DNA of 54,986 nt from Pseudomonadota bacterium (lineage in GTDB: Bacteria; Pseudomonadota; Gammaproteobacteria; Acidiferrobacterales; Acidiferrobacteraceae): assembly GCA_021777335.1 (NCBI GenBank), contig JAJYDT010000009.1, positions 1-54,986 of the forward strand, written 5' to 3'. The notes below the pieces were generated by a model that searched no databases, was not told where the DNA came from, and saw only the letters and a list, made by a program, of their open reading frames with translations. Positions 18,210 to 26,667 of the stretch are shown one piece after another. Position numbers and translations under genes: made by a program. Each line of letters begins with the position of its first letter. Within the stretch, counting starts at the first letter, position 1.

Positions 18210-18586
18210 TCTACGGGATTGGGACCGATCTTGTGCGTATCGAGCGGATCCGGCGTGCGTTTGATCGCTTCGGGATACCGTTTGCGGCGCGCATCCTTAC
18301 GCCGGACGAGTTTGGTGAATTTGCTCCGGAACAACGCAAGGCGCATTTCCTAGCGAAGCGATTTGCGGCCAAGGAGGCGTGCGTGAAGGCCATGGGCCAA
18401 GGTTTCCGGGGCGGGCTCAGTCTGCAGCAGATCGGGCTTGTACATGATCCTGTTGGATGTCCCCTGCTCGTTTTTTCCGGACCTGCAGAGGCATTTGTGC
18501 GACGGGCACGTATTGCCGCGAGTCATGTCAGCATCTCAGATGAGGATGACTATGCGCTTGCGTTCGTGGTGCTACTGCGGGGTTGA
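18206..18586 (+). CDS. acpS: Holo-[acyl-carrier-protein] synthase
   Basis: 126 residues from GTG 18206 (GTGA overlap with pdxJ), giving the expected beginning [15 protein letters not shown]. The magnesium ligands D8 and E57 (in [14 protein letters not shown]) are present. The enzyme transfers 4'-phosphopantetheine from coenzyme A to acyl carrier protein. It is the last gene of the operon. The convergent yggX gene ends only 2 bases away, leaving no room for a separate terminator. Confidence 0.95.
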   Translation: MIYGIGTDLVRIERIRRAFDRFGIPFAARILTPDEFGEFAPEQRKAHFLAKRFAAKEACVKAMGQGFRGGLSLQQIGLVHDPVGCPLLVFSGPAEAFVRRARIAASHVSISDEDDYALAFVVLLRG

Positions 18587-18588
18587 GC

Positions 18589-18870
18589 CTATTTCTTGCG
18601 CTGCGGCGCGAAACCCGGGGGTACCGCGCCAAACTCACCTTCGCCGAACAGGAAGCCCACCATGTGTTGCTCGATCACATCGACGGTACCAGGGTCTGCG
18701 GTGCTCAACCGGTTCTCATTGATGATCATTGCCAGTCGGTCGAGCCAGCGACGCCAGCCCTCCCGCGAGACCTGCTCGTAAATGCGTATGCCAAGCGGGC
18801 CGGGGTGTGGCGGCTCATCAAGGCCCTCCGCCGGGGACTTCAATACCACGCAGTTGACCATTCGAGCCAT
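18589..18870 (-). CDS. yggX: YggX-type Fe(2+)-trafficking / oxidative-damage protection protein
   Basis: 93 residues from ATG 18870, preceded by GGGAGGG; the frame extends four codons further without support. MARMVNCVVLKSPAEGLDEPPHPGPLGIRIYEQVSREGW closely follows the YggX family, including the conserved cysteine at position 7 and the helix WRRWLDRLAMIINENRL. Family members protect Fe-S enzymes from oxidation, by a mechanism not fully settled. It is monocistronic, on the strand opposite to acpS. The C-terminal tail (GEFGAVPPGFAPQRKK) is longer than in Escherichia coli. Confidence 0.93.
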   Translation of the reverse strand: MARMVNCVVLKSPAEGLDEPPHPGPLGIRIYEQVSREGWRRWLDRLAMIINENRLSTADPGTVDVIEQHMVGFLFGEGEFGAVPPGFAPQRKK

Positions 18871-19013
18871 GTACCCTCCCATCGATAAACCACCATTATA
18901 ACGGAGATTGTGCCCACTGCCAGCGGGTTCCCGGCAAATGCCGCGAGGCGTCGCGGAGGATGAAACATGCTAAACTGAGGGCCATTTCCAACATGATGAG
19001 ATTAGGAGTCATT

Positions 19014-19421
19014 ATGCTTGAGACAGAACAGATGACCGCAACTCCTGCATATCCGCAGATATTGTCAGAATCCCAGATTCGGGTAACACCAGCTGCTGGA
19101 GCCAAATTCAGGGAGCTCCTGAGCGAAGCCGGTGAGCCAAACCTGGCCATCCGCGTATTTGTCTCGGGTGGCGGGTGTGGTGGCATGACCTATGGCATGA
19201 CCTTCACTTCCGAGGAACATACGCGCCATGACAGCGTCGTTCATGGCGAGGGTTACGAGATCCGTGTCGATGCCGTGACTCTGAACTATTTGAAGGGCAG
19301 CGAGATCGATTTCCGCGCTAACGGGGCACAGTCGAGCTTCGTTTTCAATAATGTCTTTCAGAGCGTTGGTGGCAGTGGAACCTGCGGGGCCTGCGGCGCT
19401 AGCGGCGGCGGCTGTCACTGA
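19014..19421 (+). CDS. A-type iron-sulfur carrier (ErpA/IscA family) with altered C-terminal motif
   Basis: 135 residues from ATG 19014, with TAGGAG as ribosome binding site. The A-type core is clear: ITVTP-like IRVTPAAGAKFRELL near 22-36, then RVFVSGGGCGGMTYGMTF with C55, and VDAVTLNYLKGSEIDF. A-type carriers bind Fe-S or iron with three cysteines, the last two normally C-G-C. Here the tail reads GTCGACGASGGGCH, so the cysteines are C124, C127 and an extra C134. ErpA is the closest general role. The next gene starts 4 bases after its stop, an unusual partnership with an ATP-grasp enzyme. Confidence 0.85.
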   Translation: MLETEQMTATPAYPQILSESQIRVTPAAGAKFRELLSEAGEPNLAIRVFVSGGGCGGMTYGMTFTSEEHTRHDSVVHGEGYEIRVDAVTLNYLKGSEIDFRANGAQSSFVFNNVFQSVGGSGTCGACGASGGGCH

Positions 19422-19425
19422 TCCT

Positions 19426-20676
19426 GTGGACGCGCGTCCCGCGCGTGTCCTGATTCTTGCGCCGCACGGAAGCTATCGACTTGCGCCCTTCTCGACCGCG
19501 GCGCATGCGCTCGGTTTTAACGTTGTAATCGCCTCAGAAAGCCGGTTTGCGCTCGGGATGCCCGATGCCGAAGCGGTGCATGTCGACTTTACGGACCCGA
19601 TTTCGGCCGTCGACCGATTTTTTGCCATGCATCGGATCTTGCCGTTTTCCACGGTCATCGGTACGGATGATGCGAGCACCGAGCTTGCGGCGCTCGTATG
19701 CGCGCGGCTTCACCTGCCCCATAATGCTCCGGAATCCGTTCGTATCTCACGGCGCAAGGATCTCGCGCGCGCACGTCTCTTCGCGCATGGAGTCAGGGTT
19801 CCATGCCACTGGGTGCTGGACCGCCGCTACAACCTCAGGCCGCAGATGGAAGGGATTGTCTTCCCAGTTGTGGCAAAACCTGTCGCACTTTCTGCAAGCC
19901 GCGGCGTGATCCGGGCAAATAATCAGAACGAGCTTTTGGCAGCGATCGAGCGTATCGGCGGTATTCTATCGGAGGTCAGCGATCCAGACGAGGCGTCGTT
20001 GCTGCTCGTCGAGCGTTTTATTCCCGGCATAGAGGTGGCGGTGGAGGGTCTGCTTGATAATGCGTGCCTTCGCGTACTTTCGATTTTCGACAAACCAGAA
20101 CCATTGGACGGGCCATATTTCGAGGAGACCTACTACATCACACCGTCGATGCTCGATTTGGCCCGGCAAGACGAGATCCGCCGGACGGTACAGGACGCGT
20201 GCGATGCTTATGGACTCCGCGAAGGCCCTGTCCATGCCGAGTGTCGGATCAATGACGACGGGGTTTGGATTCTCGAGGTGGCCGCGCGCACGATCGGCGG
20301 GCTTTGCGCCCGGCTGCTCCGCTTCGGTATAGGTTTTACACTAGAAGAACTTGTACTACGGCATGCCACGCGGCAGCCATTTGAGTTACGGAATCCGGAA
20401 GGGGCGGGCGGAGTGCTCATGATTCCCATTGCGCGAGGGGGTGTTCTGAAGCGTGTTGAGGGGGTGCTCGCAGCGGAACGAGTTCCTCACATAATTGATG
20501 TCCATATCGACGTGCGCGAAGGCTATGAGCTCGTACCGCTTCCCGAAGGTGCGAGCTATCTTGGCTTCGTCTTCGCCAAAGCGGCGACACCCACTAAGGT
20601 TCTGCAAGCACTTCGCCAAGCACACGCATGCCTAAACGTTGTAGTGCAGCCACTTTGGAAAGTCAGCCTTGGCTAG
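19426..20676 (+). CDS. ATP-grasp domain carboxylate-amine ligase of unknown substrate
   Basis: 416 residues from GTG 19426, 4 bases after the Fe-S carrier stop; the frame is open from inside that gene (19351). The N-terminal pre-ATP-grasp domain begins RVLILAPHGSYRLAPF. The ATP-grasp core contains FPVVAKPVALSASRGV (nucleotide-binding lysine), LLLVERFIPGIEVAVEGLL, and the metal-binding end GPVHAECRINDDGVWILEVAARTIGG. A C-terminal domain similar to that of biotin-carboxylase-like and BacD-type ligases follows. Such enzymes form an acyl phosphate and join it to an amine or thiol; the substrate is not readable here. No ribosome binding site is evident, so translation is probably coupled to the carrier gene. 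The end overlaps the convergent DUF1269 gene by 4 bases. Confidence 0.85.
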   Translation: MDARPARVLILAPHGSYRLAPFSTAAHALGFNVVIASESRFALGMPDAEAVHVDFTDPISAVDRFFAMHRILPFSTVIGTDDASTELAALVCARLHLPHNAPESVRISRRKDLARARLFAHGVRVPCHWVLDRRYNLRPQMEGIVFPVVAKPVALSASRGVIRANNQNELLAAIERIGGILSEVSDPDEASLLLVERFIPGIEVAVEGLLDNACLRVLSIFDKPEPLDGPYFEETYYITPSMLDLARQDEIRRTVQDACDAYGLREGPVHAECRINDDGVWILEVAARTIGGLCARLLRFGIGFTLEELVLRHATRQPFELRNPEGAGGVLMIPIARGGVLKRVEGVLAAERVPHIIDVHIDVREGYELVPLPEGASYLGFVFAKAATPTKVLQALRQAHACLNVVVQPLWKVSLG

Positions 20677-21182
20677 GGAAACCGCGGCATTAATGTTTCC
20701 TTGCCCTTGTCCTTGATGTCGAGGTGGGCTGCTGCCATCGCGGTACGCGTCATTTCAACCTTATCTGAGGGCACATCAACGATAATCAGGATCCGCCCCT
20801 GCCTAACCTCATCTTCAAACTTGTGTAACCGGCTATTTGGGACATCGAGCGCCTTCAGACTTGCGCTGAAGGTTCCGACTGACGCGCCGGCTACCGTCGT
20901 AGCAAGCAGCGTTGCACCTCCGGCAAGCACAAGGCCGCCCGGCATTGCAATCGCCACGAGTCCAGCCAGCATACCCGCAGCACCACCAAGCGTTATGCCT
21001 TTCTCGATAGCGGCTGCGAAATCCGTCTTCTGCATCAATGATGCTTCCGGCAGATCCCCAAGCGGTACACCCTCCTTGGCGATGATGTGTATGTGTTTTT
21101 CCGGCACGCGCTCAAGTAGTAGCGCATCCACAGCTTGGCTTGCGCGCCCGACACTAGGCGCAATAAAGTACAGTCGTTTCAT
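20673..21182 (-). CDS. DUF1269-family membrane protein
   Basis: 169 residues. The central part (about 65-105) is rich in Gly and Ala with a GGAAGMLAGLVAIAMPGG stretch, a glycine-zipper-like hairpin inserted between two soluble halves. This matches DUF1269 proteins, whose function is unknown. The N-terminus (KRLYFIAPSVGRASQAVDALLLERVPEKHIHIIA) has the alternating pattern of a small alpha/beta domain. It starts 60 bases from the end of the AI-2E transporter gene, which lies upstream in the same direction, so the two may be co-transcribed. Confidence 0.8.
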   Translation of the reverse strand: MKRLYFIAPSVGRASQAVDALLLERVPEKHIHIIAKEGVPLGDLPEASLMQKTDFAAAIEKGITLGGAAGMLAGLVAIAMPGGLVLAGGATLLATTVAGASVGTFSASLKALDVPNSRLHKFEDEVRQGRILIIVDVPSDKVEMTRTAMAAAHLDIKDKGKETLMPRFP

Positions 21183-21245
21183 GAATTTTCCTCGGTGCCC
21201 GCGAACTGTGGATTGTAGCGCGTAAGGTCGCTTTCAAAAGCGAAC

Positions 21246-22322
21246 TTAGGTCCGACTAGTCGGGGTGGGGGTTTTATCAGTTTTTGAGATGGTAAGTGGG
21301 CGCGCGCGGTGCTCAAATGTATCCCGGACCCAACGCTGCCAGATCCCTGCTGCGATCCCAAGCAGCAAAGGACCAACGACGACGCCAACCAGCCCAAACG
21401 TTTTGGCGCCACCGAGGATGCTGAGCAGCATGAGCAGGAACGACACCTCGCCGGCCGCGGCACTGACGAGGGGTCGAAAGAGGATGTCGGCGAGACCAAT
21501 GATCGCAAAACCCCAGACAAGAATAACAAGTGCAGAGATCCAAGCGCCACTGAGCGCGAGCCATCCAGCTGCGAGCAGAAGAACGGCCCCCGCGCCGAAT
21601 GGTATTGGGGAAAGCAGTATGGTCCCCACCATCCAGACTGACCAGAGCGGAATTTGAGCAATACCAAAGGCGAGCCCGATCAGCAATCCCTCCGCAACAC
21701 CGACGCCCACGATCCCAAGCATGACCGCCCGGGCGGAACGTACAGCGATCGAGAGCAGAATGGGTCCATCAGTGCCCCAAAGACGGGTCGCAAGACCCGC
21801 AACGTCGGCTGCCGCGCGTTCGCCACTGAGTGCTAGCACAAATACCATCATCGCTGCGATCGCTGTGTGCAATATCAGGATCCACGCACCGCCGATCCAT
21901 AGGCGCACCAGATCCTTGTGTTGTCCAAGGAAACGCAGGAGCACGCCTGCATTGATGGAGTGCAGTTTTGACCATAGCCAGTGCCCAATGATTGGGATCC
22001 GTGCAAGGTCTGCAGGAGGTAGCAGCAGTGGCTTGCCGGCCTGCCATTTCGGAATCATAGGGGATACGTTTGAGGCAACCGTGCTGACGATCACCACGGC
22101 GGGTAGCACAATAACTGCGAGCCAGACCAAGGCATGCAGACTGGCAGCAATCCGGCGGGGAACATGAAACCGCGCTTCAGCCCATCTCTGGGCCGGCCAT
22201 CCCACGACGCATAGAATGGTCCCCATCAGGATAGGGGTTGCGTAAGGGGTGAGCGCGTAGGCTGCGGCGACAAAGATTGCCACGAGGATAAACATGCTGA
22301 AGCGGGAGCGCAGATCGATCAT
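21246..22322 (-). CDS. AI-2E family transporter (PerM/YdiK-like)
   Basis: 358 residues from ATG 22322 (MIDLRSRFSM); the frame extends to a GTG at 22340. About seven or eight hydrophobic segments are seen, with the extracytoplasmic loop near 90-130 and the conserved late part (GFAIIGLADILFRPLVS, LLSILGGAKTFGLVGVVVGPLLLG) of the PF01594 family. The family includes permeases and sodium/proton antiporters; the name comes from one quorum-signal exporter and should not be read as its function here. The ribosome binding site is not obvious. It precedes the DUF1269 gene. Confidence 0.88.
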   Translation of the reverse strand: MIDLRSRFSMFILVAIFVAAAYALTPYATPILMGTILCVVGWPAQRWAEARFHVPRRIAASLHALVWLAVIVLPAVVIVSTVASNVSPMIPKWQAGKPLLLPPADLARIPIIGHWLWSKLHSINAGVLLRFLGQHKDLVRLWIGGAWILILHTAIAAMMVFVLALSGERAAADVAGLATRLWGTDGPILLSIAVRSARAVMLGIVGVGVAEGLLIGLAFGIAQIPLWSVWMVGTILLSPIPFGAGAVLLLAAGWLALSGAWISALVILVWGFAIIGLADILFRPLVSAAAGEVSFLLMLLSILGGAKTFGLVGVVVGPLLLGIAAGIWQRWVRDTFEHRARPLTISKTDKTPTPTSRT

Positions 22323-22670
22323 GACATGCGATCGTGCCACGGGAACGCGCGCGGTGCCATCCGGCAGCGCGCAAACTTAAGGAGCGCTTGCGGCCCTGCC
22401 TGCAAAGTCAGGTCAACCATTCCGGTATAGTTAACCCCGATCTTGGGGATCACGAGCCTTTCAGCCTCCTGATAAAACAGATAATATAGTATTATTACTA
22501 TATTGATTATATTGTAAAAGTTAAAAAACTAAGATACCGCATAAATCGGTATGGCATGAGCACAGAGCAATGTCCACGCGAGCGATCATGGTGCGCCAAT
22601 ACACTGAGGATGGGTGGGCGCGCTGTCTGCGTGTCGTTGCTACCGAAAACGCTCTTATCGCGGAGTACGG
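22323..22670. other. 348-base intergenic region with AT-rich palindrome
   Basis: No convincing gene. The part at about 22480-22535 is far more AT-rich than the surroundings and holds a palindrome and several TATAAT-like strings. It is the likely promoter region of the AI-2E gene (minus strand) and the 3' flank of the YeeE/YedE pair. Confidence 0.5.
22483..22504. repeat. AT-rich palindrome (9-bp arms)
   Basis: AATATAGTA (22483-22491) and TACTATATT (22496-22504) pair exactly around TTAT. The stem is too AT-rich for a good terminator. Its size and composition suit an operator for an ArsR-type or other winged-helix dimer, which often control YeeE/YedE-type genes, but no such regulator is encoded nearby. 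Confidence 0.4.
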
Positions 22671-23087
22671 CTATTCGCAGGCACCCCGGTCCCAACGGAA
22701 ATACCGCGCATGCAAATGGCGGTATATCCAGGTTCCAAAGAGGATCCCGAATACGGTAAAGATCGCTGGGGCACGCCCGAGGCCGAGCTGTACGAGAGCG
22801 ATGCTTGGGCATGCGCCGGTAAGTGCCCAGCCGATACCAAACAGGACACTACCGGGTACGGTGCCTTTGTGCAGAATTTTGTGGGGTATCGCGCTTTTCT
22901 GCCGGATGATGGCGAAGACCACGAGGGCAACTCCGACAGCACCGGCAAACACGAAGAGCAATCTCAGATCCTTGAAGAGAAACATCCTGTGTACCTGTCC
23001 GAAATCGCCAAAACCGATGTGCGCCAGCACAAATCCCATGATCGTACCCATAGAGATGTAGTAGAGGTGCAATTTCAGCGATTTCAT
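22671..23087 (-). CDS. YeeE/YedE-type (DUF6691-like) sulfur transport half-protein
   Basis: 138 residues with four hydrophobic segments and the motif GWALTGACPSIALVQLG near 87-103, whose cysteine is typical of the YeeE/YedE family proposed to move thiosulfate or other reduced sulfur compounds. This is the smaller, second member of the two-gene form (like pmpB in plant-associated bacteria). The ATG overlaps the upstream partner's stop by 4 bases, so they are co-translated and presumably form one transporter. Confidence 0.8.
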   Translation of the reverse strand: MKSLKLHLYYISMGTIMGFVLAHIGFGDFGQVHRMFLFKDLRLLFVFAGAVGVALVVFAIIRQKSAIPHKILHKGTVPGSVLFGIGWALTGACPSIALVQLGLGRAPAIFTVFGILFGTWIYRHLHARYFRWDRGACE

Positions 23088-23713
23088 TTAAGCAGTACCT
23101 CCATAAGCCATGATGTTGCGACCGCTGAGCCGAAAAAGGTTGCGGTGGCAATGAGGCTCGCTGGCCGCAGTGTCGCACAACCAATAAGTCCGTGACCCGA
23201 GGTGCAACCACCTGCCATCTGCGTTCCGAAACCAACCAGCACGCCCCCCGATAAGAGGATGAGCCAAGACATCCATCCCATGCCAAAGAGGGCACTGTAG
23301 GCGGGGCTCAGGCTGAAATGTATCCGGATCGCGTGATCCGGGATGAGTGACAGCATGCCACCAAACGCAAGACTAATCAGGAACGCGAGGTGGGCGCTGG
23401 CCGGAACGCGGGCGCGCGTCACGGCGTGCGCAGTTGCGGCCGGCATCTGTATAGGTCCGGATTTACTCAAGGCTCCAGGTGCCATTTCGTTGCCGAACTG
23501 GGCGATAGTGGCAGCCATGAGGGCATCACTCATGACCGCCGGGTTGCGCTGCAGGCTCGTTGCTACAGCACGTGCGCCACGTGTTGCGCGCCAGCGCGTG
23601 ATCTGTCCCCAGCTTCCCGAGACCCCGAGTGGCCGACGAAAGAGTAGCCAGAAAAGAATAGGTATTGCCCCAAGGGCGGGTGCCCCGATCCACCACGGCC
23701 AGTAATTAAACAT
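23084..23713 (-). CDS. YeeE/YedE-family sulfur transport protein, first subunit
   Basis: 209 residues from ATG 23713, with GGAGGA upstream; the frame is open from 23773. Hydrophobic segments lie near 7-23, 105-122, 135-160 and 185-205. The motif GGCTSGHGLIG near 170-180 carries the family's cysteine. The long loop at about 30-100 is unusually polar. The family imports thiosulfate or related sulfur species in other bacteria. It pairs with the following half-protein. The upstream ankyrin gene ends 26 bases before it, so the three genes may be one operon. Confidence 0.8.
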   Translation of the reverse strand: MFNYWPWWIGAPALGAIPILFWLLFRRPLGVSGSWGQITRWRATRGARAVATSLQRNPAVMSDALMAATIAQFGNEMAPGALSKSGPIQMPAATAHAVTRARVPASAHLAFLISLAFGGMLSLIPDHAIRIHFSLSPAYSALFGMGWMSWLILLSGGVLVGFGTQMAGGCTSGHGLIGCATLRPASLIATATFFGSAVATSWLMEVLLK

Positions 23714-23739
23714 GGAATATTTCCTCCACGTACATATTC

Positions 23740-24282
23740 TTATGCGCTCTTTCGCATGAACCACCGCGCCCAAAATGGGGTAGAGCGTGCTTTGCCCCGT
23801 TTCGACCGGTCAAAGCGGCGCAGTAGAGCAGCAATCTCTGGGTTTGTACCCCGCTCTGCAATCGTGAACACTGTTTCGCCGCTTTGGTTTGTCGCATAAG
23901 GGTCGGTCTTGCGCGCAAGGAGCAGCCGTACGATGTCGGCGTTACCGCGACTCACTGCCAGCATCAGGGCGGTTGTCCCATCAGTGTTGGGCACATTGAC
24001 GTCTACGCCGTGGCGTAACAATGATTCCACCATGGATACGCGTCCCTTAAGGATTGCATTGAACAGGGCGACTGCGCCGTAAGCGACAGAGGAACGTGGC
24101 ACCTCAATCGTGGCCCCATTTGGCAGCAGATTGAGCGGGACCGTCTCCCCCATCAATGACATCTGGTAACGCGCGCACAGCTGAAACTCGCTTTCACAGT
24201 AATGGGTCTGCCATACCTGCAACGCGGGATTCAGCGCAAATTGCGCGAACAATTCACAGTGATGAGTATGTGAGCATGCCAT
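23740..24282 (-). CDS. Cysteine-rich N-terminus plus ankyrin repeats
   Basis: 180 residues from ATG 24282; the longer frame to 24525 has no support. The first 55 residues hold four cysteines (3, 9, 29, 36) in CELFAQFALNPALQVWQTHYC and ESEFQLCARYQM, an unidentified small domain that might bind a metal or cluster. Ankyrin repeats follow (about 65-160, including DGTTALMLAVSRGNADIVRLLLARKTDP). Ankyrin repeats mediate protein contacts. The upstream leader is a run of six A and eight G on the coding strand ending 2 bases before ATG, an odd, slip-prone ribosome-binding region. It probably precedes the YeeE/YedE pair in one transcript. Confidence 0.7.
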   Translation of the reverse strand: MACSHTHHCELFAQFALNPALQVWQTHYCESEFQLCARYQMSLMGETVPLNLLPNGATIEVPRSSVAYGAVALFNAILKGRVSMVESLLRHGVDVNVPNTDGTTALMLAVSRGNADIVRLLLARKTDPYATNQSGETVFTIAERGTNPEIAALLRRFDRSKRGKARSTPFWARWFMRKSA

Positions 24283-24313
24283 AGCCCCCCCCTTTTTTGA
24301 GTCTATCGCTCGT

Positions 24314-24343
24314 TTCTTCTGTGAAGAAGAGCACAAAGTGTGC
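24314..24343. repeat. Two adjacent inverted repeats upstream of the ankyrin gene
   Basis: TTCTTC-TGT-GAAGAA (24314-24328) and GCACA-AAG-TGTGC (24331-24343) are both exact. They lie 32-61 bases upstream of the ankyrin start, in the 260-base region between divergent genes. Either could be an operator or leader hairpin. Confidence 0.35.
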
Positions 24344-24542
24344 CACATCGGAGAAATTAGATACCACGCATAACAGATTGTAATTATGTTTATAACTATG
24401 GATTGGGCCTCCGAAGCTTGGCCACAAAGCCCAAACGGTGGCCGCCCTGCGGCAACGCATTCGCGGGGGTACGCTTTACGCCTGCGGTGTTCCGGCGCAT
24501 CCTGAGCTACAATAGCTTGGCTCATTCACAGGAGCGGATACT

Positions 24543-25247
24543 GTGCCAAGCAACGCCTGTCATCCATTGGCCCCGCATAAGAAATTGCGACGGCCCGATT
24601 GGTATGTTTCTAGCCTCATGCTGGAGCGAAGTCTTGATGCCATTCTACGCAGGGTCCGGCTTGACCGGCACCATGACATCCCCTACCTTGCAGGGTACAG
24701 TCAGGACGGAAAGACCATCTATATTGATCGGCATCTCCCTAAAACCTTCAGTTTTGGAGGCAAGGAAGTTGCGGTCGACCGCTACCTGATCCTCCACGAA
24801 ATCGTTGAGAAATCTCTTATCGATGAGGCGGCTCTCCATTATCTGCACGCACACCAGATCGCAACACGCGCGGAGGAGGCGGCCGTGCGCGCCGATGGGA
24901 TCTTGTGGAGCGCATATGATCGGTTCATGCAGCGCTACGTCAAGACAATCGGCTCAGAACAGCTAAAGCGCGTCCCGGCCGATCTTGACCTCAAACCATA
25001 CCGCGACGAACATGATCGGCAACTGCTCGTCGATATGGCGGTTGCTGAAAAGAATGCCGGGGTACCGGACCACACATCGCTCGCAGCGATCCGTGGAATG
25101 GTCAGCGTCAAGAAGAGTCGGCCACTGGCCACCACCGTGCGGCTAGCAAGAACCGCGGCGGCGCAACCTGTCAGGCCAAAGCCACGGACCGCCGCTGTAC
25201 CGAAAGCCTCAGGACGCGTAGGGCGTCGTAGAAGGAGTGCACGATAG
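24543..25247 (+). CDS. Unrecognised protein with HExxE motif and basic tail
   Basis: 234 residues from GTG 24543, with AGGAG 8 bases upstream. I do not recognise the family with certainty; similar HExxE hypothetical proteins occur in phage and mobile regions. HEIVE at 85-89 followed by H104 (HAHQIATRAEE) could bind a metal. The middle (GILWSAYDRFMQRYVKTIG) is helical. The last 50 residues are strongly basic and low in complexity (KKSRPLATT to RVGRRRRSAR), suggesting nucleic acid or membrane-surface binding. No signal peptide. It stands alone between divergent and downstream genes. Confidence 0.65.
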   Translation: MPSNACHPLAPHKKLRRPDWYVSSLMLERSLDAILRRVRLDRHHDIPYLAGYSQDGKTIYIDRHLPKTFSFGGKEVAVDRYLILHEIVEKSLIDEAALHYLHAHQIATRAEEAAVRADGILWSAYDRFMQRYVKTIGSEQLKRVPADLDLKPYRDEHDRQLLVDMAVAEKNAGVPDHTSLAAIRGMVSVKKSRPLATTVRLARTAAAQPVRPKPRTAAVPKASGRVGRRRRSAR

Positions 25248-25373
25248 CAACCAAGGGCGACTGTCAGGATCAACCAGTAGGCACATGGTCGATATCTTCA
25301 GATCGTGCATGGCGGCGGCAGTGAGGCCTCTGTTCCTTGCTTGTTGCCGCAACTGCTACTGACCCACTGTTTC

Positions 25374-26612
25374 ATGGCACTCACTCCTTACCCCTTCCTT
25401 CGACCTAGCCGCCGACAACGTCTGTCACTGTTGATGGGTCGTGCGCGGACTCGCCTCGGTCTCAATGCGTGGTTTCCGCACGTGCCACTCGCAGTGGCCA
25501 CAGGGCTGTTCGGTCTGTTGAGTGCATGGTCACTCATCGGGCACATATCGCTTGTACTTCCCCACACACAATCGCCGGTGGGGCCGGTGCTGGCGCTACC
25601 TGGGGCGGAAGCAGGAATTCCGCAGATCGTGGCCGGCGTCGTGCTCATCGCGATGGCGGTGGGTTTATTCTTGCGTTCGCGGCTCGCTTGGACTGTCTCA
25701 CTGATCCTCGTGGCCGCGACTCTGGTTATGGCGGCAAGTCACGGCGTCCGATATAGGAACCCGGAGATCGTTTTCAGTGGTGTGATCCTGCTCGCACTGC
25801 TCGTGTTTCACCGTTCGTTTTCCCGATCAAGCTTAGCCACAGCGACGTTATTCACCGTCGTAAGCATCGTCTTGCTGTTCGGCTACGCGGGATTAGGCGC
25901 ATACGTGCTCGGCTCAGGATTTTCTCCGCCGATCACGAACCTGCCTGAGGCGTTTTATTTTGCGGTTGTCACGATGTCGACGGTAGGCTACGGCGATATT
26001 GTTCCCAGGACTGATGACGCGCGCCTATTCGTTGTATCAATCATTATTCTTGGCATCACCGTCTTTGCCACTTCCTTATCGGCAGTGTTGATGCCAATGA
26101 TCAATAACCGCATACAGCAATTATTGGCAGGAGAAAAAAAACATATGGTCCGGACAAAACATTATGTTGTCGCCGGCGATACTTCACTTGCGCACAGCAC
26201 TTATCATGAGCTCAAGGCGCGTCATCTACCCGTGACGGTAATTCTGGCGCGGGTTGCAGATACGGCCTGGGTAGAGCCAGCCGACCTCGTGTTGGGAGAC
26301 CCAACAGACATAGAGACGCTTAAAAATGCGGGCGCGCAGGAGGCGGTTGCGGTACTGGCATTGCGTGAGGACGATCGTGAAAACGCGTTCATTGTGCTCG
26401 CGCTAAAGGAACTGGGCACGCAGGCCCATACGGTCGCAGCGGTGCGGGATAGCAGAAATCTCGTGCGGGTCCGACGCGTGGGACCCGACATGATCATCGC
26501 CCCCGATGTCATCGGAGGCGAGTTGCTGGCAATGGCGCTGACTGGCGAAGAATTGGACGGCGATACACTCTTGAGGAAGATCTTCCATGCCGACGCGGAT
26601 AACACCGCTTAG
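25374..26612 (+). CDS. Kch-like potassium channel with C-terminal RCK (TrkA-N) domain
   Basis: 412 residues from ATG 25374; the frame is open to a GTG at 25305. Six or so hydrophobic segments precede the pore, whose selectivity filter is TVGYG at 203-207 in TMSTVGYGDIVP. The cytoplasmic part (about 245-405) is a TrkA-N/RCK-type nucleotide-binding domain: KHYVVAGDTSLAHSTYHEL, LVLGDPTDIETLKNAGAQEAVAVLALREDD. Architecture resembles Escherichia coli Kch. It passes potassium down its gradient under ligand control. Its neighbour on the opposite strand is the kdp regulatory and uptake locus, so potassium genes are clustered. Confidence 0.9.
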   Translation: MALTPYPFLRPSRRQRLSLLMGRARTRLGLNAWFPHVPLAVATGLFGLLSAWSLIGHISLVLPHTQSPVGPVLALPGAEAGIPQIVAGVVLIAMAVGLFLRSRLAWTVSLILVAATLVMAASHGVRYRNPEIVFSGVILLALLVFHRSFSRSSLATATLFTVVSIVLLFGYAGLGAYVLGSGFSPPITNLPEAFYFAVVTMSTVGYGDIVPRTDDARLFVVSIIILGITVFATSLSAVLMPMINNRIQQLLAGEKKHMVRTKHYVVAGDTSLAHSTYHELKARHLPVTVILARVADTAWVEPADLVLGDPTDIETLKNAGAQEAVAVLALREDDRENAFIVLALKELGTQAHTVAAVRDSRNLVRVRRVGPDMIIAPDVIGGELLAMALTGEELDGDTLLRKIFHADADNTA

Positions 26613-26667
26613 AAGACCGTTAACGTGTCAGGCCGCGGACAAAATATGAGATCCAGGGTAGCCCGGC

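Noticed and set aside
22570-23195. Plus-strand frames of 163 and 193 codons
   Set aside because: They are shadows of the two minus-strand YeeE/YedE genes, whose transmembrane pattern, motifs and ribosome binding sites are clear.
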